Assembly: GCF_018375725.1 (NCBI RefSeq)
Contig: NZ_JAHACR010000202.1
Span: 1-7,821 of the forward strand
DNA: 7,821 nucleotides
Origin: Burkholderia sp.
GTDB lineage: Bacteria; Pseudomonadota; Gammaproteobacteria; Burkholderiales; Burkholderiaceae
Direction of reading: 5' to 3'
A program made the position numbers and the translations under genes. The notes below the pieces were generated by a model. That model searched no databases. It was given only the letters and a program-made list of their open reading frames with translations, and had not been told where the DNA came from. This document shows positions 1 through 7,056 of this stretch, piece by piece. How positions within the stretch are numbered: position 1 is the first letter of the stretch; each line of letters opens with the position of its first letter.

Positions 1-398
1 CGTTCGAACGGGCGGCGGAGCGTCTGGCGGCCGGCGAGCCGCTCGACGAGGTGTGCTGGAACTTCCTTGCGCTCGACGACGCGGCGCGCTGCTTCCTGCT
101 CGATGCGCAGGGCCGGCAGGCGGGGCGCAACGTGGTGCTGCGCGCCGATCGCGCGGCGCGCGAGACACGCTTTTTGCCGTTGTCGGACGCGCAGGGCGCG
201 AACTGGCTGCGGCGGCCGTATTTCCGCGCGGCGATCGCCGAACCCGGCCGCGTGCAGGTGACGCGGCCCTATCTGTCGATCAACGAGGCATTGCCATGCG
301 TGACGCTGTCGATCGCGCTTCGCATCGGCGACACGCAGCGTGTGCTGTGCGGCGATATCGACTGGGGCGAGGACGAAGACATCGGGCCGTACGCGTGA
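1..398 (+). CDS. PDC/Cache-like sensor domain protein, C-terminal part (5' truncated by window)
   Basis: An open frame enters from the left edge (first whole codon at position 3) and ends at TGA 396-398, leaving 131 visible residues. A GTG at 51 could serve as a start, but coding-like sequence continues upstream of it (FERAAERLAAGEPLDE), so I treat the gene as truncated. The visible part has a predicted beta-rich sensor fold. A hydrophobic strand FLLDAQGRQ lies at about residues 31-39, then a GANWLRRPYFRAAI segment at 65-78, VTRPYLSINEALPCVTLSIAL at about 86-106 and a final CGDIDW at 116-121. The RPYF...RPYLS...CVTLS pattern is typical of PDC (PhoQ-DcuS-CitA) domains, which bind small ligands in signalling proteins. 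In related bacteria such domains sit C-terminal to EAL or CBS modules, but the upstream part is not visible, so the output activity is unknown. It converges on bioB with no functional link evident. Confidence 0.6.
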   Translation, partial: FERAAERLAAGEPLDEVCWNFLALDDAARCFLLDAQGRQAGRNVVLRADRAARETRFLPLSDAQGANWLRRPYFRAAIAEPGRVQVTRPYLSINEALPCVTLSIALRIGDTQRVLCGDIDWGEDEDIGPYA

Positions 399-410
399 TG
401 CGTACGGCCC
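384..410. terminator. Perfect 11-bp hairpin spanning the sensor gene stop codon, candidate bidirectional terminator
   Basis: Bases 384-394 (GGGCCGTACGC) pair perfectly with 400-410 (GCGTACGGCCC) around a 5-base loop, GTGAT. The loop contains the TGA stop (396-398) of the sensor gene, so half of the stem is coding sequence. There is no U-run in the + direction. In the - direction the stem is followed by a modestly T-rich stretch (GATGTCTTCGTCC). Position between convergent genes and the stem strength support a terminator for bioB readthrough and possibly for both strands. Confidence 0.55.
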
Positions 411-427
411 GCTCCGGGTGCGCGGAC

Positions 428-449
428 GCCGCCGCGCTGGCGCGGCGGC
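428..449. terminator. Second GC hairpin in the convergent gap, candidate bioB terminator
   Basis: Bases 428-437 (GCCGCCGCGC) are the exact reverse complement of 440-449 (GCGCGGCGGC), separated by TG. Opening the innermost pair gives a 9-bp stem with a CTGG loop. It starts 7 bases beyond the bioB stop and lies 17 bases from the first hairpin. It has no following T-tract, so it would be a weak intrinsic terminator alone. It may also protect the mRNA 3' end. Confidence 0.45.
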
Positions 450-456
450 TGCCGGC

Positions 457-1518
457 TTAGTTCGCGGCCGGCGTCCGGTCGCAGCAGGATGCGCTTTCCT
501 GCGGAATCTGCTGGGCGCTGTCGGCATGTATCCCGAGCCGGGCGAACAGCTGACGGTCGCGTTCCGATTGCGGGTTGCTCGTCGTCAGCAGCTGATCGCC
601 GTAGAACATCGAGTTCGCGCCGGCGAGGAAGCAAAGCGCCTGCATCGAATCGTCGAGCTGTTCGCGGCCGGCGGACAGACGCACCATCGCCTTCGGCATC
701 GTGATCCGCGCCACTGCGATCGTGCGCACGAATTCGAACGGGTCGAGCGGCTTCACGTTCTCGAGCGGCGTGCCTTCGATCGCGACCAGGTTGTTGATCG
801 GCACCGAATCCGGATACGGGTTCAGGTTCGCGAGCTGCGCGATCAGGCCCGCACGCTCGCGGCGCGATTCGCCCATGCCGATGATGCCGCCGCAGCACAC
901 GTTGATGCCCGCATCGCGCACGCGGTCGAGCGTGTCGAGGCGATCCTGGTAGCTGCGCGTCGAAATGATCTGGCCGTAGAACTCCGGCGCGGTGTCGAGG
1001 TTGTGGTTGTAGTAGTCGAGGCCCGCATCGGCGAGCTGCTTCGCCTGTTCGTCTTCGAGCATGCCGAGCGTCATGCAGGTCTCAAGCCCCATCTCCTTCA
1101 CGCCGCGCACCATCTCGGTCAGCGCGGGCATGTGGCGCTCCTTCGGGTTGCGCCAGGCGGCGCCCATGCAGAAGCGGCTCGCGCCGTTCGCCTTCGCCGC
1201 ACGCGCGGCTTCCAGCACGGCGTCGACGTCCATCAGCTTTTCCGCCTTCAGGCCGGTGTCGTGATGCGACGACTGCGAGCAGTAGCCGCAATCCTCTTCG
1301 CAGCCGCCCGTCTTGATCGACAGCAGCGTCGACAGCTGCACGGCGTTCGCGTCGAAGTGCTCGCGGTGCACCTGCTGCGCGCGGAACATCAGATCGTTGA
1401 ACGGCAGCTCGAAGAGCGCCGCCACGTCGGCGACGCGCCAGCGCGGCGCGGCCGGGGCGGCCACGGGGATCGCATCGGGTTGCGCGGCGGCGAGCGGGGT
1501 TTGGGTCATGTCGGTCAT
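457..1518 (-). CDS. bioB: Biotin synthase (radical SAM), BioB
   Basis: This is the last enzyme of biotin synthesis: it inserts sulfur into dethiobiotin using S-adenosylmethionine radicals. It has 353 residues, close to the usual ~346. The radical-SAM triad CEEDCGYC gives Cys73, Cys77 and Cys80, which hold the [4Fe-4S] cluster. The second, sacrificial [2Fe-2S] cluster ligands are all present at a constant offset of 20 from the E. coli enzyme: Cys117 (FCMGA), Cys148 (ETCMT), Cys208 (VCCGG) and Arg280 (VRLSAGRE). Other family signatures are YYNHNLDT (169-176) and PINNLV (240-245). The N-terminal ~25 residues are an Ala/Pro-rich tail. An alternative start at 1509 (Met4) has the better ribosome site, AGGA with an 8-base gap, whereas the AGG before the 1518 ATG is too close; the true start may be 1509. 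The gene follows bioD after 27 bases as the last gene of the operon. The C-terminal CC pair (344-345) is not part of the known cluster ligands. Confidence 0.97.
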   Translation of the reverse strand: MTDMTQTPLAAAQPDAIPVAAPAAPRWRVADVAALFELPFNDLMFRAQQVHREHFDANAVQLSTLLSIKTGGCEEDCGYCSQSSHHDTGLKAEKLMDVDAVLEAARAAKANGASRFCMGAAWRNPKERHMPALTEMVRGVKEMGLETCMTLGMLEDEQAKQLADAGLDYYNHNLDTAPEFYGQIISTRSYQDRLDTLDRVRDAGINVCCGGIIGMGESRRERAGLIAQLANLNPYPDSVPINNLVAIEGTPLENVKPLDPFEFVRTIAVARITMPKAMVRLSAGREQLDDSMQALCFLAGANSMFYGDQLLTTSNPQSERDRQLFARLGIHADSAQQIPQESASCCDRTPAAN

Positions 1519-1545
1519 CCTGGATTCGGGTAGGGAATGAGTGGG

Positions 1546-2261
1546 TCAACGCTGCGCGGCGCGCAGCGAGTCGACGAGCGCGGCGATATCGAGCATCGCC
1601 GCGGCGGATTCGGGGGCGGCCGGCGTCATGTGCGCGATGCGGCCGAGCAACGGCGCACCGTGCTCGCGCGCGAGCCAGTCGCGGATCGTGCCGACGTTCT
1701 CGTCGGCGAACGTCATCGCCGGGTCGACATGGTTCGCGACCCAGCCGGCGAGCGTCAGTCCGCGCGCGGCGATCGCGTCGGCGGTCAGGAGCGCGTGGCT
1801 GATGCAGCCGAGCCGCATGCCGACCACCATCACGACAGGCAGGCCGAGCGCGACCGCGAGGTCGGCGGTGTCGCGCGTATCGGTGAGCGGCACGCGAAAG
1901 CCGCCGACACCTTCGACGACGACGACGTCCGCCCGCGTGAGCGCTTCGCGATGGCACGCGACGATCGTGTCGATGTCGATCGTCACGTTTTCCTGCGCGG
2001 CGACGATGTGCGGCGCGGCGGGCGCTTTCAGCAGGAACGGCGTGCGCAGGTCGGGCGGCAGCACGACATTCGCGGCCGCGTCGAGCTGGTCGGCGTCCTC
2101 GTTATGCCAGACGCCGTCGCGCAGGTACGCGCCGGCGGCGACCGGTTTCATCGCGGCCGCGCGCAGGCCGTGGCGCGCCAGGCCGTACAGCAGTGCGGCC
2201 GAGACGAAGGTCTTGCCGATCTCGGTATCGGTGCCGGCGACGAACAGCGAAAGCGGTGAAT

Positions 2262-2265
<4 letters not shown>
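1546..2265 (-). CDS. bioD: ATP-dependent dethiobiotin synthetase, BioD
   Basis: BioD closes the ureido ring of dethiobiotin from DAPA, CO2 and ATP. The protein has 239 residues, slightly longer than the ~225 of E. coli. The P-loop GTDTEIGKT is at 11-19 and the conserved lysine of MKPVAAG is Lys40. The NED segment ends at Asp57, matching the metal-binding aspartate region. SPHI is represented by APHI (84-87), then EGVGG (118-122) and RLGCISHALLTA (151-162) form the remaining substrate and nucleotide loops, and GWVANHV (174-180) is the nucleobase-binding stretch. The reading frame is open far upstream, but that is only because it runs antisense-like through bioF. The start is set by the ATG at 2263-2265, which overlaps the bioF stop as ATGA and has GAGG four bases upstream. 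The overlap implies translational coupling to bioF. Confidence 0.97.
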
Positions 2266-3439
<1,174 letters not shown>

Positions 3440-3443
<4 letters not shown>

Positions 3444-4786
3444 TGCGCGACCTCTTCGAGTGTCGCGTCGAGCGTGTCGCGCGTACGCGCGGCAAGCCAC
3501 GCGATGTCCGCATCGTCGACGATGTAGGGCGGCATCAGGTAGACGGTCGTGCCGATCGGGCGCAGCAGCAGCTCGCGCGCGAGCGCCTGCTCGAAGAAGC
3601 GCCGCGAGAAGCCGCGCGCCGCGTCGCCTTCCAGCGCGACGTCGAACGCGAACAGCGTGCCGCGCTCGCGCAGATGACGTACCTGGCGGTGCGCGGCGAG
3701 CGGCGCGAGCGCATCGCGCATCACCGCGGACTTGCGCGCGTTGCTGGCCAGCACGTCGTCGCGCTCGAACAGGTCGAGCGTCGCGAGCGCTGCGCGGCAT
3801 GCGAGCGGATTGCCGGTGTACGAATGCGAATGCAGGAAGCCGCGCGTCGTGTCGTCGTCATAGAACGCCGCGTACACGTCGTCGCGCGTCAGCACGAGCG
3901 ACAGCGGCAGATAGCCGCCGCTGATGCCTTTCGACAGGCACAGGAAGTCCGGCCACACGCCGGCCTGTTCGCACGCGAAGAAGGTGCCGGTCCGGCCGCA
4001 GCCGACCGCGATCTCGTCGGCGATCAGGTGTACCCCGAATTCGTCGCACAGCGCACGCAACCCGCGCACATACGCGGGATCGTGCATCGCCATGCCGGCC
4101 GCGCACTGCACGAGCGGCTCGACGATGAGCGCCGCGATATGCGGGCCGCGTTCGACGAACAGGCGCCGCACATCGGCGAGCGCGCGGCCCGCGACGTCGG
4201 CGGCCGTCTCGCCCGGCAGCGCCTTGCGCGCGTCGGGCGACGCGACGACATGCGCGTGGCGGATCAGCGGATCGTACGCGTCCTTGAACAGCGCGACATC
4301 GGTGACGCCGAGCGCGCCGATCGTCTCCCCGTGATAGCCGTTTGCCACGCAGACGAATTCGCGCTTGTCCGCGAAGCCGCGATTGCGCCACGCGTGAAAG
4401 CTCATCTTCAGCGCGATCTCGACGGCGGACGCGCCGTCCGACGCGAAGAACGCATGGCCGAGCATGCCGCCGGCGAGCGCGGACAGCCGCTCGGCGAGCT
4501 CGATCGCGGGCTCGTGCGTGCAGCCGGCGAGCATCGCGTGCTCGAGCGTGTCGAGCTGATCCTTCAGCGCGGCATTGATGTCCGGATTCGCGTGGCCGAA
4601 CAGGTTGACCCACCACGAGCTGATCGCGTCGAAATACCGGCGGCCGTCACGGTCGTACAGCCATGCGCCCGCGCCGCGCGCGACGGGGATGAGCGGCAGC
4701 CGCTCGTGGTGCTTCATCTGGGTGCAGGGGTGCCAGACCGCGCGCAGACTGCGCGCGACCCAGGCGTCGGTTGCTTGCGTACTCAA
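3440..4786 (-). CDS. bioA: Adenosylmethionine-8-amino-7-oxononanoate aminotransferase (DAPA synthase), BioA
   Basis: This PLP aminotransferase converts KAPA to DAPA, normally with S-adenosylmethionine as amino donor. From the TTG at 4784-4786 it has 448 residues (E. coli 429). That start is preferred because GGGAG lies five bases upstream and family similarity begins at once (TQATDAWVARSL). An ATG at 4876 would add 30 residues unlike the family. Visible motifs are WHPCTQM (18-24), SSWWVNLFGH (57-66), NGYHGETIGA (149-158, Tyr151), the cofactor aspartate in ADEIA (Asp257), the Schiff-base lysine in LSKGISGG (Lys286), HSYTGNPLAC (321-330) and LLLRP (Arg409, carboxylate-binding). The position of E. 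coli Tyr17 is Cys21 here, a variant I believe also occurs in other proteobacterial BioA proteins. It is first in the bio operon, and its stop overlaps bioF by ATGA. Confidence 0.96.
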
Positions 4787-4796
4787 AACGGCTCCC
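4784..4796 (-). promoter_or_regulatory. Ribosome binding site and TTG start of bioA
   Basis: On the - strand GGGAG (4796-4792) is followed by CCGTT and the TTG start codon (4786-4784). No in-frame ATG lies near by with a comparable site, so this decides the start. A TTG start usually lowers initiation and could set a low level for the coupled operon; that last point is inference. Confidence 0.6.
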
Positions 4797-4809
4797 GTAC
4801 AAAACGCGC

Positions 4810-4863
4810 GGCCGCGGCATCGCGGCCACACCGGAATACGGCGATGCCCGCGGACGGCGGGCA
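4810..4863 (-). promoter_or_regulatory. Two tandem hairpins in the bioA leader
   Basis: The leader just upstream of bioA contains two perfect inverted repeats. Bases 4845-4851 (TGCCCGC) pair with 4857-4863 (GCGGGCA) around a 5-base loop. Bases 4810-4816 (GGCCGCG) pair with 4821-4827 (CGCGGCC) around GCAT. In the transcript the second stem is followed by GCGCGTTTTG and then the ribosome site, 13 bases beyond the stem. The arrangement could be an attenuator or a 5' stabilising structure, or chance in GC-rich DNA. I do not recognise a known riboswitch. Confidence 0.35.
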
Positions 4864-4885
4864 GGCAAAACGCCAAAACGCGGTG

Positions 4886-4914
4886 AGATTAGCGTGTTCC
4901 GCGCATCGATGCAC
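4886..4914 (-). promoter_or_regulatory. Possible bioA promoter with 10-bp palindrome
   Basis: On the - strand TAATCT (4891-4886) is a fair -10 hexamer, 100 bases upstream of the start codon, in an AT-enriched patch of otherwise GC-rich DNA. The -35 position at 17-base spacing (4914-4909) reads GTGCAT, a poor match. The perfect palindrome GCATCGATGC (4903-4912) overlaps this -35 and the spacer, where a repressor or activator dimer could bind. No complete BirA operator is visible. Confidence 0.25.
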
Positions 4915-5104
4915 TAGCGGTTACAAAGGCCGCCAAGCCTTGCGGGGCGGGAGTTCGGAGCAGATCGGAGCGTCTGGCGGCCATACGGCCGCGATGTCCG
5001 GAAAAGCGCGCAGATGACGACGGCAGAGTGAGCCGACCCGACGGAAAAAAACGTGGGGCCGGGGCTGGCTGAGGCGGCGTTGAAAACGGGGAGCGAGTGA
5101 AGAG

Positions 5105-5123
5105 GTGCGGCGCAGCGCCGCAC
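5105..5123 (-). terminator. Candidate terminator hairpin downstream of the hydrolase gene
   Basis: Bases 5105-5112 (GTGCGGCG) and 5116-5123 (CGCCGCAC) form a perfect 8-bp stem with a 3-base loop, about 90 bases past the hydrolase stop. On the - strand it is followed by CTCTTCACTC, pyrimidine-rich but with no true T-run. A smaller stem (5142-5146 with 5151-5155) lies before it. It would separate hydrolase transcription from the bio operon if functional. Confidence 0.35.
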
Positions 5124-5213
5124 GGTTGCGCGCCGGGCACGGCGCGTCAACGCGCGGTGCTGCGCGGCCTGCGAAACAGGGCAAACGGGAATGGTGAGTC
5201 AGGGGCAGGGCGA

Positions 5214-6482
5214 TCAGCGCGACGCGAGCGCGTGCGTGGCCGGTGCGTCGCCGCCGTGGCCGGTATCGTTGTCGGCGGTTTGCGACGCAGACGTATTCCA
5301 CACGACCCGGTCGTTCACCGCATACAGCCGGCACGATCCCGCGTCTTGCTTGGCGCAGTTGTCGAGTGCGAGCGCCATCGGATCGTCGCCGCCTTCGGCC
5401 CACGACCACGCGCCTTCGTCCGACACGGCGAAGGCGCGGCTCGGATGCTGGCTCAGGAAGCGGCGATAGCCTTCGCGGCCGGCGTCGTCGACGAACGGCA
5501 CCGCATCGACGGCGTCGATCGATGCGTAGCCGGTCGCCTTCGGCTCATGGGGGTTCGCGACCGCGTAGCGCACCGCGGTCGGCAGGTTCAGCTGGGCGAG
5601 GAACGCGCTGACGGCCGGCCACCAGACCGGCACGCCGTCACGATCGACGACCAGCCGGTGCGCATCGTCCTTGTAGCTGCCGTAGTCGATGAATTGCGTG
5701 CGCGTGCCGTGCGACGCGTATGCGTTGTGCATCCGCGCGACCAGCGCCGGCGTCCACACCGAGTCGTTGTCGCCGTAGAGCCACACCGACGGTACGGCCG
5801 TGTGCGCCCCGTACTTGTCGAACGCGTCGACGAGATTGCGCTGCCAGCCGTCGCAGAGATCCTGGCGCAGCCCGCCGGAGAAATTGAGGATGCCGCGCAC
5901 GCCGGCCGCCGCTTCGGTGCCGTACGCGAGCGACACGAGGCCGCCGTGCGACGTGCCGGCCACCACGACGCGCGACGCATCGACATACGGCTGGTGCGCC
6001 ATGTAGCGGATCGTCGCGTCGACGTCGGACGCTTGCGCGAGGCCGTTCTTCGTCACGTTGCAGCCTTCCTGACGATACGTGCCGCCGGAACCGGCGAAGC
6101 CTTGACGGTTCGGTGCGATCACCGCGTAGCCGCGGCGCACGAATTCGCGCGCGAACGCAAGCGGACGGCTGCGCGGCTGCTGATGGAGATCGCCGGCATT
6201 CTTGCCGTGATTGAACACGACGAGCGGGAAGGGGCCGGGGCCGTCCGGCTTGAAGAGCGTCGCTTCGAGCGTGACCGCGCCCGATGCATCGGCCGGAATG
6301 CGAACGATCTGCTCGTTCAGGTTGGACGCGACTTGAGGAAGGTTCGCATCGCTGTAATCGAAGCGCTCGGCGCGGGCGAGCGGCCCGCCGGCGGTATCGG
6401 CGGCATCCGGCAACGTGCCGGCCAGAGCGGCCGACAGCGCGCTGGCCGCCATCCATCCTACCAATACCTTGCTGAACGCCAT
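5214..6482 (-). CDS. Secreted alpha/beta hydrolase, dienelactone-hydrolase-like, with C-terminal two-Cys module
   Basis: This is a 422-residue exported serine hydrolase of unknown substrate. A signal peptide is clear: Lys5, a hydrophobic stretch at 6-20 and an A-L-A cleavage motif at 19-21 before GTLPDA, so the enzyme probably works in the periplasm or outside. The hydrolase core follows. FNHGKNAG (90-97) supplies the oxyanion-hole region, GTSHGG (176-181) the nucleophile Ser178, YGDND (236-240) a likely acid Asp, and DDAHRL (272-277) the likely catalytic His275. After the core, about residues 319-397 form an appended region with RAFAVSDEGAWSWAEG, two cysteines (376 and 384) that could pair, and RLYAVNDRVVW. 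I have the impression that similar tails occur on other exported proteobacterial proteins, but I cannot name the family. The start ATG at 6482 has AGGG seven bases upstream. The signal peptide argues against a BioH-type role despite its position near bioA. Confidence 0.8.
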   Translation of the reverse strand: MAFSKVLVGWMAASALSAALAGTLPDAADTAGGPLARAERFDYSDANLPQVASNLNEQIVRIPADASGAVTLEATLFKPDGPGPFPLVVFNHGKNAGDLHQQPRSRPLAFAREFVRRGYAVIAPNRQGFAGSGGTYRQEGCNVTKNGLAQASDVDATIRYMAHQPYVDASRVVVAGTSHGGLVSLAYGTEAAAGVRGILNFSGGLRQDLCDGWQRNLVDAFDKYGAHTAVPSVWLYGDNDSVWTPALVARMHNAYASHGTRTQFIDYGSYKDDAHRLVVDRDGVPVWWPAVSAFLAQLNLPTAVRYAVANPHEPKATGYASIDAVDAVPFVDDAGREGYRRFLSQHPSRAFAVSDEGAWSWAEGGDDPMALALDNCAKQDAGSCRLYAVNDRVVWNTSASQTADNDTGHGGDAPATHALASR

Positions 6483-6512
6483 TCGTTAGCCCTGCCTGCT
6501 ACTCAACCCGAT

Positions 6513-6550
6513 TCAGGCTCATCCTAGCCTGACAAATTTGGGTTGTGCAA
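6513..6550 (-). promoter_or_regulatory. Possible hydrolase promoter with inverted repeat over the -10
   Basis: On the - strand TTGCAC (6550-6545) and TAGGAT (6526-6521) are spaced by 18 bases and lie 39 bases upstream of the hydrolase ATG. The inverted repeat TCAGGCT / AGCCTGA (6513-6519 with 6526-6532, six-base spacer) surrounds the -10. It could be an operator or a leader hairpin. The local AT-rich patch supports a promoter, but the hexamers are only partial matches. Confidence 0.35.
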
Positions 6551-6588
6551 TGCAGTAATAACCCGGCGTCTGCCACAGCAAGTATTTG

Positions 6589-7026
6589 TCAGCGCTCGCT
6601 TACATCGCCGTCGACATAGCGCCAGATCCCATGCTCGTCCCGCGTGAAGCGGCTCGTCTCGTGCAGCCGGTATGCGCGGCCGCCGACCTTGTAGCGGGCG
6701 ACGAACTCGACTACCGCGTGCCGCTCGTCGGATTGGGCATGGTGTTTGATCGCGAGACCCAGCCAGCGCGGCGCATCGGGTGCGGCCGGGTCGGCATCCA
6801 GATCGGCGGGACAAGTGCGCGCGTCCCATGTCGCACGCAGATAATCGGTCGCGCCGAGCACATACGCGCTATAGCGCGAGCGCATCAACTCGAGCGCGGT
6901 CGGGGCGGTTGCGCCGCCGTCGATGAACCGGCCGCAGCACGCGGCATAAGGGGGTGCCGGCGTCTTGCCGACCGTATCGGGAGACGCGCCGCCGCACGGG
7001 CACGCGTCGGGGCGGGACACAATCAT
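6589..7026 (-). CDS. YchJ/UPF0225 family protein
   Basis: This 145-residue protein matches the YchJ family by its N-terminal zinc-binding-type motif CPCGG (Cys9, Cys11) with YAACCGRFIDG (Cys30, Cys31). These are followed by LMRSRYSAYVLGATDYLRATW (47-67), which leads into an NTF2-like fold ending in TRDEHGIWRYVDGDV. The SEC-C-type cysteines normally bind a metal. The family's biochemical role is not established, so no function is assigned. The E. coli protein carries a second SEC-C motif at its C-terminus; this one ends at DVSER without it. The ATG at 7026 has no good ribosome site (pyrimidine-rich CACTTCTCGC precedes it), so expression may depend on coupling to the reductase gene 30 bases upstream. 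No transmembrane or signal segment is seen. Confidence 0.85.
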   Translation of the reverse strand: MIVSRPDACPCGGASPDTVGKTPAPPYAACCGRFIDGGATAPTALELMRSRYSAYVLGATDYLRATWDARTCPADLDADPAAPDAPRWLGLAIKHHAQSDERHAVVEFVARYKVGGRAYRLHETSRFTRDEHGIWRYVDGDVSER

Positions 7027-7056
7027 GCGAGAAGTGAGTGAACGAGAAAAAGGGGG

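Larger units (their letters stand above)
4787..5213. other. 427-base non-coding region between the hydrolase gene and bioA
   Basis: Short open frames here overlap each other, lack ribosome sites and look like products of high GC, so I call no gene. The bioA-proximal part holds the leader hairpins and possible promoter listed separately. The middle holds a 6-bp stem with ATAC loop (4977-4992, GCGGCC/GGCCGC). It also has a seven-A run at 5045-5051 (a T-run on the - strand) with no strong stem directly before it. The distal part holds the hairpin at 5105-5123 downstream of the hydrolase gene. Confidence 0.5.

Noticed and set aside
340..1533. Long + strand open frame opposite bioB, and similar long + strand frames opposite bioD, bioF, bioA and the hydrolase
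   Set aside because: They are Arg/Ala/His-rich mirror frames expected opposite GC-rich coding sequence; they have no recognisable motifs and lie antisense to clearly real genes.
4917..4926. GGTTACAA, resembling one half of a BirA operator, upstream of bioA
   Set aside because: It is one base short of the usual half-site and no matching TTGTAAACC-like half lies at the expected spacing, so a complete operator is not supported.
5037..5058. Imperfect inverted repeat flanking the seven-A run (CCCGACG ... CGTGGGG)
   Set aside because: Only two 3-bp stems with a mismatch between them and the A-run in the loop, not a terminator geometry; likely chance.
4889..5150. Short minus-strand open frames in the gap upstream of bioA
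   Set aside because: Several overlapping frames of similar length, no ribosome sites, low-complexity Ser/Pro/Arg composition and no family resemblance.
5214..6482. Hydrolase as a BioH-like pimeloyl-ACP methyl ester esterase
   Set aside because: It has a clear signal peptide and a dienelactone-hydrolase-like layout with a long C-terminal extension; BioH is a cytosolic protein of about 250 residues.
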